Positions 28,897-40,230 of a stretch of DNA of 64,000 nt are shown piece by piece; the stretch's first letter is position 1, and each line of letters begins with the position of its first letter. A program made the translations under genes and the position numbers. This DNA comes from Pseudomonas taetrolens. GTDB taxonomy: Bacteria; Pseudomonadota; Gammaproteobacteria; Pseudomonadales; Pseudomonadaceae. The notes beneath the pieces are model-generated. The model did not search any database and was not told the origin of the DNA. It saw only the letters and a list, made by a program, of their open reading frames with translations. The stretch covers positions 434,001 through 498,000 of the forward strand of contig NZ_LS483370.1 of NCBI RefSeq assembly GCF_900475285.1, read 5' to 3'.

Positions 28897-30125
28897 AGAG
28901 GTTGCCTCGCGTTCTTGTAGGCCTGCAGTGCCTTGAGGCGTTCGTGTTTCAGGGCTTCGCCGAGCTGCGGGCCTTTGAAACCTTGCTCCAGCAAGGGTTG
29001 CACGGCCACCGCCTGGGCCGCCAAGGCTGCGCCGCGCAAGTAGTCGGCTTGCGGATACGGTCGATTTTCCAGTCCCTGACGTCCTTTGGCGTCCATTTCG
29101 CACGCGACGATAAACTCCTCAAAACGCTGTGGCCGACGGTACACATCAAAGCGCTGCAGCAATTCCAGCAGGGTCGAGGCCTTAAGCTCCAGGGCGCGAT
29201 GGCCGTGGGTGTGATATTCACCCACCAGCAGTGCCAATTCCTGACAATCACGGGGCACTTTGTAGCGGTCGTTCACTGCCTTGATCAGACGCAAACCCTT
29301 GTGCTCGTGGGCAATGTGTCGTGGCCACTCGCTCGCGGGTGTCAGCCCCTTCCCAAGATCATGCAGCAGGCACGCCCAGCGTACCGTCAGCGGCTGCTCA
29401 TGCAGTGCAGATTGCTCCAGTACGCTCAGGGTATGCAGGCCGCTATCGATTTCCGGGTGGTGAGCGGGAGGTTGCGGCACCCCGAACAGGGCGTTGACCT
29501 CGGGCAGCAACACTTCAAGTGCATCACAGCTGCGCAGTGCCTCAATAAACACATGAGGATGCTTTTCCATCAGTGCGCGAGATATCTCTTTCCAGCAGCG
29601 TTCCGGCGTCAGAGCTTGCAACTCGCCGGATCTGGCCAGTTGACGCATGAGTTCCAGCGTTTGGGGGGCGATGCTGAAGCCGAGCCCGGCATAGCGCGCT
29701 GCAAAACGGGCTACACGCAAGACCCTGAGAGGATCTTCGGCGAATGCGGGGGAAACATGGCGCAAAATCCGCGCTTCGAGATCGCGCTTGCCATCATAGG
29801 GGTCGGTGATATTACCTTCGTCGTCTTCTGCCATTGCATTGATGGTCAAGTCGCGACGGATCAGGTCTTCTTCAAGGGTGACGTCGGGGCTCGCATGAAA
29901 CACAAAGCCGCCATAACCCCGGCCACTTTTGCGCTCGGTGCGCGCCAGTGCATATTCTTCTCCGGTTTTTGGGTGAAGAAATACCGGGAAGTCAGAGCCC
30001 ACAGGGCGATAACCCTTGGCAAGCATCTGTTCGGCTGTAGCGCCTACCACCACCCGGTCGATATCGGTGACGGGGATGCCCAGAAGGCGATCACGGACAG
30101 CGCCGCCCACTTTATAAATCTTCAT
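28893..30125 (-). CDS. cca: multifunctional CCA-adding tRNA nucleotidyltransferase
   Basis: The 410-aa class II enzyme adds or repairs the 3' CCA of tRNAs. It has [12 protein letters not shown] and the catalytic Asp-x-Asp in [10 protein letters not shown] at the N terminus, [13 protein letters not shown], and a C-terminal HD domain (LLHDLGKG near residue 250) that gives phosphatase/phosphodiesterase activity in gammaproteobacteria. Its last codons run into a degenerate REP, so the C-terminal residues may vary between strains. Confidence 0.96.
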   Translation of the reverse strand: MKIYKVGGAVRDRLLGIPVTDIDRVVVGATAEQMLAKGYRPVGSDFPVFLHPKTGEEYALARTERKSGRGYGGFVFHASPDVTLEEDLIRRDLTINAMAEDDEGNITDPYDGKRDLEARILRHVSPAFAEDPLRVLRVARFAARYAGLGFSIAPQTLELMRQLARSGELQALTPERCWKEISRALMEKHPHVFIEALRSCDALEVLLPEVNALFGVPQPPAHHPEIDSGLHTLSVLEQSALHEQPLTVRWACLLHDLGKGLTPASEWPRHIAHEHKGLRLIKAVNDRYKVPRDCQELALLVGEYHTHGHRALELKASTLLELLQRFDVYRRPQRFEEFIVACEMDAKGRQGLENRPYPQADYLRGAALAAQAVAVQPLLEQGFKGPQLGEALKHERLKALQAYKNARQPL

Positions 30126-30186
30126 AAAAACCTCCGTTAGCGCGACAGAATAACCCGTGTGTCACGCTAACGGAGGCTCCTGTACG

Positions 30187-31749
30187 TCAAAGGTGGATGG
30201 CGCTCATGTCCAGGCGCCCGTACTCAGCATCGCCATGATCGCCTTTGGGCGGAACGTGTTGCACCTTCATGATTTGATCGCCCTGGAGGGTTTCGAGGTG
30301 GATGTCGAAGCCCCACAAGCGATGCAGGTGCTTGAGTACTTCGTCCGTTGAGTCGCCCAGGGGTTTACGGTCATGTTGCTGGTGACGCAGGGTCAGTGAG
30401 CGGTCACCGCGGCGGTCAATGCTCCAGATCTGCACGTTGGGCTCACGATTGCCCAGGTTGTACTGAGCGGCCAGGGTTTCACGGATGATGCGGTAGCCGT
30501 TCTCGTCGTGAATGGCGGGCACCAGCAAGTCGTCCTTTTGATCATCGTCCATGATGCTGAACAGCTTCAGGTCACGGATGACCTTGGGTGACAGGTACTG
30601 CAGGATGAAACTCTCGTCCTTGAAGCTGCTCATGGCGAACTTGATGCTTGAAAGCCAATCGCTGCCAGCCATGTCCGGGAACCAGCGCCGATCTTCCTCG
30701 GTAGGGTTTTCGCAAATGCGGCGGATGTCGCGATACATCGCAAACCCCAGTGCGTAGGGGTTGATCCCGCTGTAGTAGGGGCTGTCAAAGCCGGGCTGGA
30801 AAACCACGCTTGTGTGGGAGGTCAGGAACTCCATCATGAAGCCTTCAGTCACCAGACCTTCGTCATAGAGATCGTTCATCAGCGTGTAGTGCCAGAAGGT
30901 CGCCCAGCCCTCGTTCATCACCTGGGTTTGGCGTTGAGGGTAAAAGTACTGGGCAATTTTGCGCACGATGCGCACCACTTCACGCTGCCATGGCTCCAGT
31001 AATGGCGCATGTTTCTCGATGAAGTACAGGATGTTTTCCTGAGGTTCCTCCGGGAAGCGTGCATTGTCTTTTTCGCTGAACTTGTCAGCACTTTTTGGGA
31101 TTGTTCGCCACAAATCGTTGATCTGTTTTTGCAGATGCTCTTCGCGATCCTTTTGCCGGCGACGCTCTTCTTCGGCCGAAATCGGATAAGGGCGTTTGTA
31201 GCGGTCGACACCGTAGTTCATCAGCGCGTGGCAGGAGTCGAGCAGATCCTCGACCGCATCGATGCCATGACGCTCCTCGCACTGCATGATGTACTGCTTG
31301 GCGAACACCAGGTAATCGATGATGGAGCTGGCATCGGTCCAGGTCCGGAACAGGTAATTGCCCTTGAAGAAACTGTTGTGGCCATAGCAGGCATGGGCAA
31401 CCACCAGTGCTTGCATGCAGATGGTGTTTTCTTCCATCAGATAAGCAATGCACGGGTCAGAGTTGATGACAATTTCGTAGGCCAGCCCCATCTGGCCTCG
31501 GCTGTAGGATTTCTCGGTACTCAGGAAGTGCTTACCGTAGGACCAGTGGTGATAGCCAAGCGGCATGCCCACAGAGGCATAGGCATCCATCATTTGCTCG
31601 GCGGTGATGACTTCGATCTGATTGGGGTAAGTGTCCAGCGCATAGCGCTCGGCCAAGCGGCCGATTTCGCGGTCATAAGCCTGGATCAGTTCAAAGGTCC
31701 ACTCAGAGCCAGTGGAAATAGGATGGCGTTTATTCTCTTTGGCGGTCAT
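30187..31749 (-). CDS. SpoVR-family protein
   Basis: The 520-aa protein belongs to the SpoVR/YcgB family ([54 protein letters not shown]). Biochemical function is unknown. In many proteobacteria it is encoded with a DUF444 protein and PrkA kinase, the set induced by stationary phase or nutrient stress. Its ATG overlaps the end of the DUF444 gene by 4 bases, which shows translational coupling. Confidence 0.93.
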   Translation of the reverse strand: MTAKENKRHPISTGSEWTFELIQAYDREIGRLAERYALDTYPNQIEVITAEQMMDAYASVGMPLGYHHWSYGKHFLSTEKSYSRGQMGLAYEIVINSDPCIAYLMEENTICMQALVVAHACYGHNSFFKGNYLFRTWTDASSIIDYLVFAKQYIMQCEERHGIDAVEDLLDSCHALMNYGVDRYKRPYPISAEEERRRQKDREEHLQKQINDLWRTIPKSADKFSEKDNARFPEEPQENILYFIEKHAPLLEPWQREVVRIVRKIAQYFYPQRQTQVMNEGWATFWHYTLMNDLYDEGLVTEGFMMEFLTSHTSVVFQPGFDSPYYSGINPYALGFAMYRDIRRICENPTEEDRRWFPDMAGSDWLSSIKFAMSSFKDESFILQYLSPKVIRDLKLFSIMDDDQKDDLLVPAIHDENGYRIIRETLAAQYNLGNREPNVQIWSIDRRGDRSLTLRHQQHDRKPLGDSTDEVLKHLHRLWGFDIHLETLQGDQIMKVQHVPPKGDHGDAEYGRLDMSAIHL

Positions 31750-33020
31750 GTCACTAACCTGCGCTGGAAGAGTTCACGGAAGACCGGATAGATATCCCCG
31801 GCCGAGACCAGTTGCTGTTGAGCGAAGGTGTCGGAAAATGCCTCGCTGATGCGCTCGTATTCGTACCAGAGCGCCTGATGTTCGCGCGGAGTTATCTCTA
31901 CATAAGTGTAGTACTGCACAAAGGGCATGATCTGGTTGATCAGGATGTCGCGGCAAATAGGGGAGTCGTCGTTCCAGTTATCTCCGTCGGACGCCTGCGC
32001 TGCGTAGATGTTCCACTCGTTGGTGGGATAACGCTCGGCCATGATCTCCTGCATCAGTTTGAGTGCGCTGGAGACAATGGTGCCGCCCGTCTCCCTGGAA
32101 TAGAAAAACTCTTCTTCGTCGACTTCGCGGGCACTGGTGTGGTGGCGAATGAATACTACGTCGATCTTGTCGTAGTTTCGCTTCAGGAACAGGTACAGCA
32201 GGATGAAAAAGCGCTTGGCGATGTCTTTCGTGGCTTGGGTCATGGAGCCTGAAACGTCCATCAGGCAGAACATGACGGCTTTCGAGCTGGGATTGGGCTG
32301 CTTGACCAGCAGGTTGTACTTGAGGTCAAAGGTGTCGAGAAACGGCACGCGGTGAATCCGGGCGCTGAGTTTTTCGATTTCTGCTTCCAGATCCTTGATG
32401 TCACCGAAGTTGTCCGGCTCTTCGCGTTTCAGCCGCTCCAGTTCGGCTTTGGCCTTCCTGAGTTTGGCCCGGCTGCTGCCGGACAGGGCAATACGCCGCG
32501 CGTGAGCGGAGCGCAGAGTACGGATGATGTTGATGCGTGACGGGTTACCTTCGTTGCTGATCCCGGCACGTACGGTTTTAAATGTGTCTGTGCCAGTCAG
32601 GTTGCGCTTCACCAGGTTTGGCAACTCGAGGTCTTCGAACATGAACTCGAGGAATTCTTCCTGGGTGATTTGAAACACGAACTCGTCCATGCCTTCGCCG
32701 GAATTACCGGCCTTGCCTGGGCCGCCACCGCCTCCAGCGCCTCCCTGCGGGCGTTGAATATGCTCGCCGCTGGTGAATTCCTTGTTGCCCGGGTGAACTA
32801 TCGTTTGTTTGCCGCCACGACCATGGTGCAGCACGGGTTCATCGATATCCCGGCCGGGAATGCTGATCTGTTCGCCATGTTCCATGTCGGTGATGGAGCG
32901 GCGGCCTACGGCCTCTTCTACGGCCTTTTTAATGTGGTCACGGTAGCGCCGCAGAAAACGCTGACGGTTTACCGTGCTCTTGTTCTTGCCATTGAGGCGT
33001 CGGTCGATCACATAGCTCAT
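31746..33020 (-). CDS. DUF444 (YeaH/YhbH) family protein
   Basis: The 424-aa product starts [34 protein letters not shown] and has a glycine-rich stretch near residue 95 ([10 protein letters not shown]). Its C-terminal half resembles a von Willebrand factor A domain with the metal-site motif MDVSGSM. It is the middle gene of the prkA-DUF444-spoVR cluster. Function is not established; a role with the PrkA kinase in stress adaptation is inferred from constant gene linkage. Confidence 0.93.
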   Translation of the reverse strand: MSYVIDRRLNGKNKSTVNRQRFLRRYRDHIKKAVEEAVGRRSITDMEHGEQISIPGRDIDEPVLHHGRGGKQTIVHPGNKEFTSGEHIQRPQGGAGGGGGPGKAGNSGEGMDEFVFQITQEEFLEFMFEDLELPNLVKRNLTGTDTFKTVRAGISNEGNPSRINIIRTLRSAHARRIALSGSSRAKLRKAKAELERLKREEPDNFGDIKDLEAEIEKLSARIHRVPFLDTFDLKYNLLVKQPNPSSKAVMFCLMDVSGSMTQATKDIAKRFFILLYLFLKRNYDKIDVVFIRHHTSAREVDEEEFFYSRETGGTIVSSALKLMQEIMAERYPTNEWNIYAAQASDGDNWNDDSPICRDILINQIMPFVQYYTYVEITPREHQALWYEYERISEAFSDTFAQQQLVSAGDIYPVFRELFQRRLVT

Positions 33021-33047
33021 AGGCCCCTCCGGGGAGCTTCAAAGGGT

Positions 33048-33109
33048 AAGCCTCAAGCTGCAAGGGCGAACCGCCAGGCAGGCGAGCGCTTTCATGCCGC
33101 TTGAGGCTT
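33048..33109. repeat. inverted repeat between prkA and the DUF444 gene
   Basis: AAGCCTCAAGC (33048-33058) and its exact inverse GCTTGAGGCTT (33099-33109) are 40 bases apart in the 105-bp intercistronic gap. The mRNA could fold into an 11-bp hairpin with a structured loop. No T-run follows, so a processing or stability role is more likely than termination. Confidence 0.6.
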
Positions 33110-33125
33110 GAAGCCAGTCGCTGGA

Positions 33126-35048
33126 TTACTGCGACTTTCTGACCCGCAGGTACCACTCGGAGAGCAGTCGTACTTGTTTGTCGGTGTAGCCACGCTCGAC
33201 CATTCGAGTAACAAAGTCGTTGTGTTTTTGCTGGTCCTCTTTGCTCGCCTTGGCGTTGAAGCTGATGACGGGAAGCAGGTCCTCGGTGTTGGAGAACATT
33301 TTCTTCTCGATAACCACGCGCAGCTTCTCGTAGCTGAGCCAGGTCGGATTTTTGCCGTTGTTGTTGGCGCGGGCGCGCAGCACGAAGTTGACGATTTCGT
33401 TTCGGAAATCTTTCGGGTTGCTGATACCGGCCGGTTTCTCGATTTTTTCCAGTTCCTCGTTAAGGGCTACGCGGTTGAGGATTTCACCGGTTTCCGGATC
33501 GCGGTATTCCTGATCCTGAATCCAGAAGTCTGCGTACAACACATAACGGTCGAAGATGTTTTGTCCGTATTCGCTGTAGGACTCGAGGTAAGCGGTCTGG
33601 ATCTCTTTGCCGATGAACTCGATGTAGCGCGGTGCCAGATACTCTTTGAGGAACCGCAGGTAACGTTCGCGGGTTTCAGCCTGGAACTGTTCCTGCTCGA
33701 TCTGTTGTTCGAGCACATACAGCAAGTGAACCGGGTTGGCGGCGATTTCATGCGGGTCGAAGTTGAAAACCTTGGACAGGATCTTGAACGCAAAACGGGT
33801 AGAAAGACCGTTCATGCCTTCATCGACGCCAGCGCTGTCGCGGTACTCCTGAATGGATTTGGCTTTCGGGTCGGTGTCTTTCAGGTTCTCGCCGTCATAA
33901 ACCCGCATCTTGGAGTAGATGTTGGAGTTTTCGGGCTCTTTGAGGCGGGACAGCACCGTGAACTGTGCCAGCATTTTCAGGGTGTCGGGTGCGCAATGAG
34001 CATTGGCCAGTGAGCTGTTGAACAGCAGTTTGTCGTAGATCTTCACCTCGTCACTGACACGCAGGCAGTACGGTACTTTGACGATGTAGATCCGGTCGAT
34101 GAAAGCTTCGTTGTTCTTGTTGTTGCGGAAGGTGTGCCACTCCGATTCGTTGGAGTGGGCCAGCAGGATGCCAGTAAACGGAATCGCCCCCAGACCTTCA
34201 GTGCTGTTGTAGTTGCCTTCTTGCGTGGCCGTCAGCAATGGGTGCAGCACCTTGATCGGTGCCTTGAACATCTCTACGAATTCCATCAGGCCCTGGTTGG
34301 CACGGCACAGTGCGCCCGAGTAGCTGTAGGCATCGGCGTCGTTCTGCGGGAATTCTTCCAGCTTGCGGATATCAACCTTACCTACTAGGGCTGAAATATC
34401 CTGGTTGTTTTCATCCCCGGGTTCGGTTTTGGCCACCCCGATCTGATTGAGAATCGACGGGTAAAGTTTGACCACGCGGAACTGGCTGATATCGCCACCA
34501 AATTCGGCCAGGCGCTTGGTGGCCCACGGCGACATGATGGTGCTCAGGTAGCGTTTTGGAATGCCGAAGTCTTCCTCGAGAATCGCGCCATCTTCGGTGG
34601 CGTTGAACAGGCCCAGGGGGGATTCAAAGACCGGCGAGCCTTTGATGGCATAGAACGGGACCTTTTCGATCAGTTGTTTCAGTTTTTCGGCAAGCGATGA
34701 TTTGCCGCCCCCTACCGGGCCCAGCAGGTAGAGGATCTGTTTCTTCTCTTCCAGGCCCTGAGCGGCGTGGCGGAAGTAGGAGACTATCTGGTCGATGCAT
34801 TCTTCCATTCCGTGGAAGTCTTCAAAGGCCGGATAGCGACGGATCACCTTGTTGGAGAAGATCCGTGACAAACGGGAATTGTTCGAGGTGTCCAGCAGTT
34901 CCGGTTCGCCGATGGCCAGCAGAAGCCTTTCAGCTGCTGAGGCATATGCGCTTTTGTCTTGTTTGCACAGCTCCAGATATTCCTGGAGCGTGAGCTCCTC
35001 CTGGCGCGTGGACTCAAAGCGTTGTTGGAAGTGGCTAAAAATACTCAT
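33126..35048 (-). CDS. prkA: PrkA family serine protein kinase
   Basis: The 640-aa protein has an N-terminal AAA-like PrkA domain with the P-loop LLGPVGGGKSS near residue 100 and a C-terminal kinase-like part. PrkA (YeaG in E. coli) is linked with metabolic adaptation under nitrogen or carbon stress; newer work on the Bacillus protein suggests an AAA+ protease activity, so the kinase label is open. ATG 35048 (MSIFSHFQQRFE) has AGGTGA upstream and gives the standard length; the frame extends to 35108 without support. Confidence 0.93.
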   Translation of the reverse strand: MSIFSHFQQRFESTRQEELTLQEYLELCKQDKSAYASAAERLLLAIGEPELLDTSNNSRLSRIFSNKVIRRYPAFEDFHGMEECIDQIVSYFRHAAQGLEEKKQILYLLGPVGGGKSSLAEKLKQLIEKVPFYAIKGSPVFESPLGLFNATEDGAILEEDFGIPKRYLSTIMSPWATKRLAEFGGDISQFRVVKLYPSILNQIGVAKTEPGDENNQDISALVGKVDIRKLEEFPQNDADAYSYSGALCRANQGLMEFVEMFKAPIKVLHPLLTATQEGNYNSTEGLGAIPFTGILLAHSNESEWHTFRNNKNNEAFIDRIYIVKVPYCLRVSDEVKIYDKLLFNSSLANAHCAPDTLKMLAQFTVLSRLKEPENSNIYSKMRVYDGENLKDTDPKAKSIQEYRDSAGVDEGMNGLSTRFAFKILSKVFNFDPHEIAANPVHLLYVLEQQIEQEQFQAETRERYLRFLKEYLAPRYIEFIGKEIQTAYLESYSEYGQNIFDRYVLYADFWIQDQEYRDPETGEILNRVALNEELEKIEKPAGISNPKDFRNEIVNFVLRARANNNGKNPTWLSYEKLRVVIEKKMFSNTEDLLPVISFNAKASKEDQQKHNDFVTRMVERGYTDKQVRLLSEWYLRVRKSQ

Positions 35049-35305
35049 GACGTCACCTCGCTCGATACGTGGAGCCGGCAACAGATCGGTCAGTTCGAGT
35101 GCTGGCATGCAGCAGCATTTCAGCTGCTGTGTACCCCCCAGGACACCATCAAGGTGGCTAAGCCCTTGAAGTTACTACCGATGATCCATTCGCCGGTGTA
35201 CCGGCTCTCCCCAGATTTGGATGGCCTGAGCTAAAGGATAGTTGGTAATCAGGGAGGTCAAGGCGAGATGCGTGAATTGTTACGATCGACCGTTGGTCAG
35301 GAGGG

Positions 35306-35337
35306 GCGCCAGCCCTTTGATCACGTGGGCTTGGCGC
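35306..35337. repeat. inverted repeat between glpE and prkA
   Basis: GCGCCAGCCC and GGGCTTGGCGC (one bulged base) flank an 11-base loop. On neither strand is it followed directly by a T-run that would end the upstream gene. It lies in the 299-bp interval that must also hold the prkA promoter, where no clear sigma-70 or sigma-54 element was picked out. Confidence 0.45.
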
Positions 35338-35347
35338 TAATAAAAAT

Positions 35348-35677
35348 TTATTCGGCGGTGCCTTCGGACGTTTCGTTCGGATAAGTCGCACGCCATAACT
35401 CAAAGCCGCCATCCAGGCTGTATACATCGCTGAAGCCCTGGCTGACCAGGTAAGCGGCAGCACTCTGGCTGGAGTTGCCGTGGTAGCAGGCGACAATGAG
35501 CGGGGCATCCAGGTCGGCCTGAGTGATGAAATCATGCAGCGAGTGATTGTCGAGATGCCGGGCGCCGGTGATATGGCGGGAGGCATAAGCCTGCGCATCG
35601 CGAATATCGACCACGACGGCACCTTGCTCGCGCAAGGCTTGGGCTTGCTCCGGCGGAATACGTTTGAATTCGGTCAT
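35348..35677 (-). CDS. glpE: thiosulfate sulfurtransferase GlpE (single-domain rhodanese)
   Basis: The 109-aa single rhodanese domain starts [18 protein letters not shown] and has the active-site cysteine in [13 protein letters not shown], a loop typical of GlpE. It transfers sulfane sulfur from thiosulfate to cyanide or thiols such as thioredoxin. Downstream of apaH by 32 bases, as in other pseudomonads, though a functional link is not known. Confidence 0.92.
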   Translation of the reverse strand: MTEFKRIPPEQAQALREQGAVVVDIRDAQAYASRHITGARHLDNHSLHDFITQADLDAPLIVACYHGNSSQSAAAYLVSQGFSDVYSLDGGFELWRATYPNETSEGTAE

Positions 35678-35709
35678 TTGAGTTTCCTGTAGCCTGACGA
35701 CGGACGCCG

Positions 35710-36591
35710 TTAACGGGCGCCCACGGGAGTGGAGGATTGATCGGTCAATGGAGGGCCGGAGGGCACAGCGAGGCCGAGATCGTCACAGTCGCAGCTCAGG
35801 CGCTGGCCCGTGTCGACATTGAGCAGGGTCAGCGCTCCGCCCCAGACACAGCCGGTGTCGAGTGCGAAAATACCCGGTTCCTTGCAATGCCCTTCGAGAG
35901 CTGCCCAGTGCCCAAAGATGATCTTGAGGTCCTGGGTTTTGCGCTCTTTATAACTGAACCACGGTGCATAACCCGCCGGAGCGCTGCCGAGGCCCTCTTT
36001 GCTTTTAAGGTCGAGCTTGCCGTCCCGGGTGCAAAAACGCATGCGGGTGAAATAGTTGGTGATCACCCGTAAACGCGTAACGCCAGTCAGTTCATTGTCC
36101 CACTTGGCAGGTTCGTTGCCGTACATGCCATCGAGAAAAGGCGCAAGGAGAATATCGTCACGCAAGGCGTGTTCCACTTCACTGGCATATTTGAGTGCTT
36201 TTTTCAGTGACCACTGCGGCGGTATTCCGGCATGCACCAGCGCGGTATTGCGTTCAAGGTCGTAATGCAACAAGGGTTGCTGGCGCAGCCAGGTCAGCAG
36301 TTCATCGCAATCGCTGGCCTCCAGGATCTCGCGCAACGTGTCGCCTTTTTTCAGGCGTTCGATGTTGTGGGCCACGGCGAGCAGGTGCAGGTCATGGTTG
36401 CCCAGCACGCACACCAGGGATTCGCGCATGCGGTAAAGGAATCGAAGGGTTTCCAGCGATTCCGGGCCGCGGTTGACCAGATCCCCCACCAGCCACAGTT
36501 TGTCTTTGGCGGGGTGGAAGGCGACGCGCTCAAGCAGACATTTAAGCGGCTGCAGGCAGCCTTGCAAGTCCCCGACGGCGTACACCGACAT
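35710..36591 (-). CDS. apaH: symmetrical bis(5'-nucleosyl)-tetraphosphatase ApaH
   Basis: ApaH splits Ap4A into two ADP and also removes Np4 caps from RNA. The 293-aa calcineurin-like phosphoesterase has the metal motifs [22 protein letters not shown] and LGNHDLH, with a histidine in [10 protein letters not shown]. It starts inside the apaG stop (TGATG overlap). Confidence 0.95.
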   Translation of the reverse strand: MSVYAVGDLQGCLQPLKCLLERVAFHPAKDKLWLVGDLVNRGPESLETLRFLYRMRESLVCVLGNHDLHLLAVAHNIERLKKGDTLREILEASDCDELLTWLRQQPLLHYDLERNTALVHAGIPPQWSLKKALKYASEVEHALRDDILLAPFLDGMYGNEPAKWDNELTGVTRLRVITNYFTRMRFCTRDGKLDLKSKEGLGSAPAGYAPWFSYKERKTQDLKIIFGHWAALEGHCKEPGIFALDTGCVWGGALTLLNVDTGQRLSCDCDDLGLAVPSGPPLTDQSSTPVGAR

Positions 36592-36971
36592 CAGTGCAGG
36601 GCCCCGGGTACGGCCAGGCGAAAGGGCGCAATGATGGCTTTGAATTCGTGACCGTCACTGGCATGCATCAGATAGCTGCCTTGCATGGTGCCGACTTTGG
36701 TGGTGATGACCGAGCCGCTGCTGTACGTGTGCTCGCCATCGGGTTCGATCTCTGGCTGCAAACCGACTACACCTGCGCCACGGACTTCTTCGACATGACC
36801 ATCGCCATCGGTGATCACCCAATGTCGGGACAGCAGCTTCGCGGGCAGTGAGCCCTTGTTGCGTACTGTAATGGTGTACGCGAAAGCAAAACGCTGATGT
36901 TCAGGTTGGGATTGTTCTGGCAGGTAGCGCGTGACGACGCTGACGTCGACCTGATAACGGGGATCGGGCAT
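36591..36971 (-). CDS. apaG: Co2+/Mg2+ efflux-associated protein ApaG
   Basis: The 126-aa single-domain protein has a fibronectin-III-like fold; the motif [21 protein letters not shown] and [13 protein letters not shown] are family markers. Its role is not settled: cobalt/magnesium phenotypes are reported in Salmonella. ATG 36971 ([12 protein letters not shown]) fits the family; the open frame continues to 37088 without support. Confidence 0.92.
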   Translation of the reverse strand: MPDPRYQVDVSVVTRYLPEQSQPEHQRFAFAYTITVRNKGSLPAKLLSRHWVITDGDGHVEEVRGAGVVGLQPEIEPDGEHTYSSGSVITTKVGTMQGSYLMHASDGHEFKAIIAPFRLAVPGALH

Positions 36972-37088
36972 GCGAAAGGCCTTACGTGAAAGCGGAGACA
37001 GTTCGGAATAAAACTGATGCCTGAGTCTAGGCCAAGTTGCGGGTACTAGGCCAGATGTCGACCTGGTAACCGCATATGTACCTGACAA

Positions 37089-37907
37089 TCAGTCGACAAC
37101 GGGTGCCGGGACTGGTTGTTCGCTGAGTTTGTCGGCCAGGCGCACAAAGGCGGCCAGGTCGAGTTGCTCAGGACGCAGGCTGCCATCAACGCCGCAGGCT
37201 TCGATTTCAGCGTTGCTGAGCAGGGCCTTGAGGGTGTTGCGCAGCGTTTTGCGACGCTGGTTGAACGCTTCGCGAACCACGCGCTCAAGCAGGCGATGGT
37301 CTTTGGCGGGGTGTGGCAGTACTTCGTGGGGCACCAGGCGGACAATCGCTGAATCGACTTTAGGCGGCGGATTGAAGGCGCCGGGGCCTACGTTGAACAG
37401 GTGTTCGACGCGGCAGTGGTACTGAACCATGATCGACAGACGACCCCAGTCACCGCCGCCAGGACCGGCAGCCATGCGCTCTACCACTTCTTTTTGCAGC
37501 ATGAAGTGCATGTCGCGGATCATGTCGGCATTTTTCAGCAGGTGAAAAATCAGCGGCGTGGAGATGTTGTACGGCAGGTTACCGACAACCCGCAGAGTAC
37601 GCGGTGCTGCGTTGAGGGTCTTGAAGTCGAACTTCAGTGCATCGCCTTGATGCAGGGTGAAGTTGCTCATGCCAGCAAACTGCTGGTTGAGGATCGGGAT
37701 CAGGTCTTTATCGAGCTCGACAACGTCGAGTTGACCGCCGCTGTTGAGAATGCCCTCGGTCAGAGCACCCTGGCCCGGGCCGATCTCCAGCAGACGGTCG
37801 CCTGCTTTGGCGCTGATGGCCCGCAGAATACGGTCGATTACGCCTGCATCGTGCAGGAAGTTCTGGCCAAAGCGCTTGCGCGCCTTGTGTTGGTATTGCT
37901 CGTTCAT
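37089..37907 (-). CDS. rsmA: 16S rRNA dimethyladenosine transferase RsmA (KsgA)
   Basis: RsmA (KsgA) dimethylates A1518 and A1519 of 16S rRNA, a late 30S assembly checkpoint. The 272-aa protein has [13 protein letters not shown] motif [13 protein letters not shown] and the catalytic NLPYNIS. It overlaps pdxA by 4 bases. It is unrelated to the RNA-binding RsmA/CsrA that RsmY titrates. Confidence 0.97.
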   Translation of the reverse strand: MNEQYQHKARKRFGQNFLHDAGVIDRILRAISAKAGDRLLEIGPGQGALTEGILNSGGQLDVVELDKDLIPILNQQFAGMSNFTLHQGDALKFDFKTLNAAPRTLRVVGNLPYNISTPLIFHLLKNADMIRDMHFMLQKEVVERMAAGPGGGDWGRLSIMVQYHCRVEHLFNVGPGAFNPPPKVDSAIVRLVPHEVLPHPAKDHRLLERVVREAFNQRRKTLRNTLKALLSNAEIEACGVDGSLRPEQLDLAAFVRLADKLSEQPVPAPVVD

Positions 37908-38893
37908 ATACGGGTCTCGGCCATCTGGTAGGCGGTTTCCAGGGCGACTTGCAGGCTGCCGGTATCGATCTTGCCGCTGCCCGCCAGATCCAGGGCAGTG
38001 CCATGGTCGACGGAGGTACGGATGATCGGCAAGCCCAGGGTGATGTTGACTGCGGCACCAAACCCTTTGTATTTCAGTACGGGCAGGCCTTGGTCGTGGT
38101 ACATCGCCAGCACTGCATCGCAGTGCTCCAGATATTTGGGGGTAAACAGAGTGTCGGCAGGCAGCGGGCCACGCAGGTCCATGCCCTCGCTGCGCAGGCG
38201 CTCCAGGGTTGGTTCAATGATGTCTATTTCTTCATGACCCAAATGACCGCCTTCACCGGCGTGGGGGTTGAGCCCGCAAACCAGGATCCGCGGTTGGGCG
38301 ATGCCGAATTTTTGTTGTAGATCGGCATGCAGGATACGGGTCACCCGCATCAGTCGCTCGGGGGTAATGGCGTCGGCGATCTGGCGCAGCGGCAAGTGGG
38401 TGGTCACCAGCGCGACGCGCAGCCCGCGGGTAGCGAGCATCATCACGACCTGCTCGGTACGGGTCAGGTCGGCAAGGAATTCGGTGTGTCCGGAAAACGG
38501 AATGCCCGCTTCGTTGATCACGCCTTTGTGTACCGGTGCAGTAATCATCCCTGCAAAATCGCCGTCCAGGCAGCCTTGTGCGGCCCGGGTCAAGGTTTGC
38601 AACACAAACGCAGCGTTGGCCTTGTTCAGCGTGCCGGGGGTAACAGCTGCGCTCAGTGGGGTGTCCCATACGTACAGGCTGCCTGCCGGAGCCGGTTGCT
38701 CTGGCCAGTTGCCCGGGCTGACGGGCAGCAGACTGACAGCCACACCCAGCTGGGCGGCCCGCTCAAGGAGCAGGTCGCAGCTGGTAATGGCAATCAGGGG
38801 ATGTGGCTGGCGTTGCGAGGCGAGTAGCAGGCACAGGTCGGGGCCTATGCCTGCCGGTTCGCCGGGTGTCAGGGCAAAACGCTGTGTGTTCAC
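37904..38893 (-). CDS. pdxA: 4-hydroxythreonine-4-phosphate dehydrogenase PdxA
   Basis: PdxA oxidises 4-phosphohydroxy-L-threonine for pyridoxal phosphate synthesis. The 329-aa product has [12 protein letters not shown] at the N terminus, metal-binding histidines in [13 protein letters not shown] and [13 protein letters not shown], and [16 protein letters not shown]. It overlaps surA by 4 bases and rsmA by 4, in the conserved lptD-surA-pdxA-rsmA-apaGH operon. Confidence 0.96.
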   Translation of the reverse strand: MNTQRFALTPGEPAGIGPDLCLLLASQRQPHPLIAITSCDLLLERAAQLGVAVSLLPVSPGNWPEQPAPAGSLYVWDTPLSAAVTPGTLNKANAAFVLQTLTRAAQGCLDGDFAGMITAPVHKGVINEAGIPFSGHTEFLADLTRTEQVVMMLATRGLRVALVTTHLPLRQIADAITPERLMRVTRILHADLQQKFGIAQPRILVCGLNPHAGEGGHLGHEEIDIIEPTLERLRSEGMDLRGPLPADTLFTPKYLEHCDAVLAMYHDQGLPVLKYKGFGAAVNITLGLPIIRTSVDHGTALDLAGSGKIDTGSLQVALETAYQMAETRI

Positions 38894-40230
38894 TGCGCAG
38901 CCTGGTCGGCGCTCTCTGCCGGGTTTGCAGCAGGGAGTTTGATCTCTACGTAGGCTTCGTCGCGAATCTGGCGCAGCCAGGTTTGCAGCTCTTCGTCGTA
39001 CTTGCGGTTACGCAAGGCGTTCATTGCCTGCTGCTCGCGAGCCTGGGTGGTGCTGTCCGTGGCGCGACGGCCCAGGACTTCCAGGACATGCCAGCCGTAT
39101 TGGGTGCGGAACGGCTTGGACAAAGTACCCTGCGGGGTATCGGCCATGACTTCCCGGAACTCAGGTACCAGCGAGTTAGGGTCGATCCAGTTCAGGTCGC
39201 CGCCGTTAAGGGCGGAACCCGGGTCTTCCGAATAGTTCTTGGCCAGCTCGGCAAAGTCTTCACCCGAGGTGATGCGCTCGTAGAGTTTGTCTGCCAGTGT
39301 CTTGGTCGCCGCTTCGCTGCGAATTTCGTTCGGCTTGATCAGGATGTGGCGAACATGTACTTCGTCAACCACCACGGCCTCGCCACCACGTTTCGCGTTG
39401 AGCTTGAGGATGATGAAGCCGCCGGGTGTACGTACCGGTGGGGTGATGTCGCCCACTGGCATTTCACTCAGCATGCGATCGAATGGAGGCGGTAGCTGAG
39501 CGGCTTTACGCCAGCCCATGTCGCCACCTTCCAGTGCCGTATCGCTGCCCGATCGGGCGATCGCCATTTGACCGAAGTCCGCGCCTTGCTTGAGCTGTTT
39601 GTACACCTCTTCAGCTTGCTTGTAGGCGGTCTGGATCGCTTCCGAATTCGCGCTTTCCGGCGTTGGAATCAGGATGTTGGCCAGGTTGAACTCTTCGGAC
39701 ATTTGCATTTTGCCCAGGTCGGATGCCAGGAAGTTTTTAACTTCCTGATCCGTGACCTGAATGCGCTCGGCCACGCGGCGTTGACGCACACGGCTGATGA
39801 TCATCTCGCGACGTACCTGCTCGCGGGCATCTTCATAGGACAGGCCGTCATGAGCCAGGGCCTGACGGAACTGATCGAGGGTCATGTTATTGCGCTGGGC
39901 AATGGTGCCAATGGCCTGGTTCAGTTCTTCATCCGTGATGCGGATGCCTGCACGCTCACCGAGCTGCAATTGCAGATTTTCGACGATAAGACGCTCAAGC
40001 ACCTGCTGATCCAGAACGCTGGCCGGCGGAACGCCCTGACCACGCTTGGCAATGGTTTGCTGAACTTCGCGGACACGGTTGTCCAGCTGGCTCTGCATGA
40101 TCACGTCGTTGTCGACGATGGCCACAACCTTATCAAGGGGCTGTACCGCAGCGTGAGCTGCAGTACCCAGGAACAGCGCGCCCAGCACTAGCGGGCGCAG
40201 ACACTCAGAAAGCTTGATCTTCACGTTCAC
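38890..40230 (-). CDS. surA: periplasmic chaperone and peptidyl-prolyl isomerase SurA
   Basis: SurA escorts outer-membrane proteins, including LptD, to the Bam complex. The 446-aa precursor has a signal peptide ([20 protein letters not shown], cleavage near AHA-A), the N-terminal chaperone domain (residues 30-170), two parvulin domains (the second around [14 protein letters not shown]) and a short C-terminal helix. It overlaps lptD by 26 bases, directly downstream of its best-known client. Confidence 0.96.
   Translation of the reverse strand: MNVKIKLSECLRPLVLGALFLGTAAHAAVQPLDKVVAIVDNDVIMQSQLDNRVREVQQTIAKRGQGVPPASVLDQQVLERLIVENLQLQLGERAGIRITDEELNQAIGTIAQRNNMTLDQFRQALAHDGLSYEDAREQVRREMIISRVRQRRVAERIQVTDQEVKNFLASDLGKMQMSEEFNLANILIPTPESANSEAIQTAYKQAEEVYKQLKQGADFGQMAIARSGSDTALEGGDMGWRKAAQLPPPFDRMLSEMPVGDITPPVRTPGGFIILKLNAKRGGEAVVVDEVHVRHILIKPNEIRSEAATKTLADKLYERITSGEDFAELAKNYSEDPGSALNGGDLNWIDPNSLVPEFREVMADTPQGTLSKPFRTQYGWHVLEVLGRRATDSTTQAREQQAMNALRNRKYDEELQTWLRQIRDEAYVEIKLPAANPAESADQAAQ

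Noticed and set aside
37089..37907. rsmA as the RNA-binding RsmA/CsrA partner of rsmY
   Set aside because: The protein is a 272-aa rRNA methyltransferase (KsgA); the name is a coincidence.
40205..40230. The 26-base overlap of lptD and surA as a possible misassembly
   Set aside because: Both proteins are full length with normal ends, so the overlap is compatible with translational coupling.
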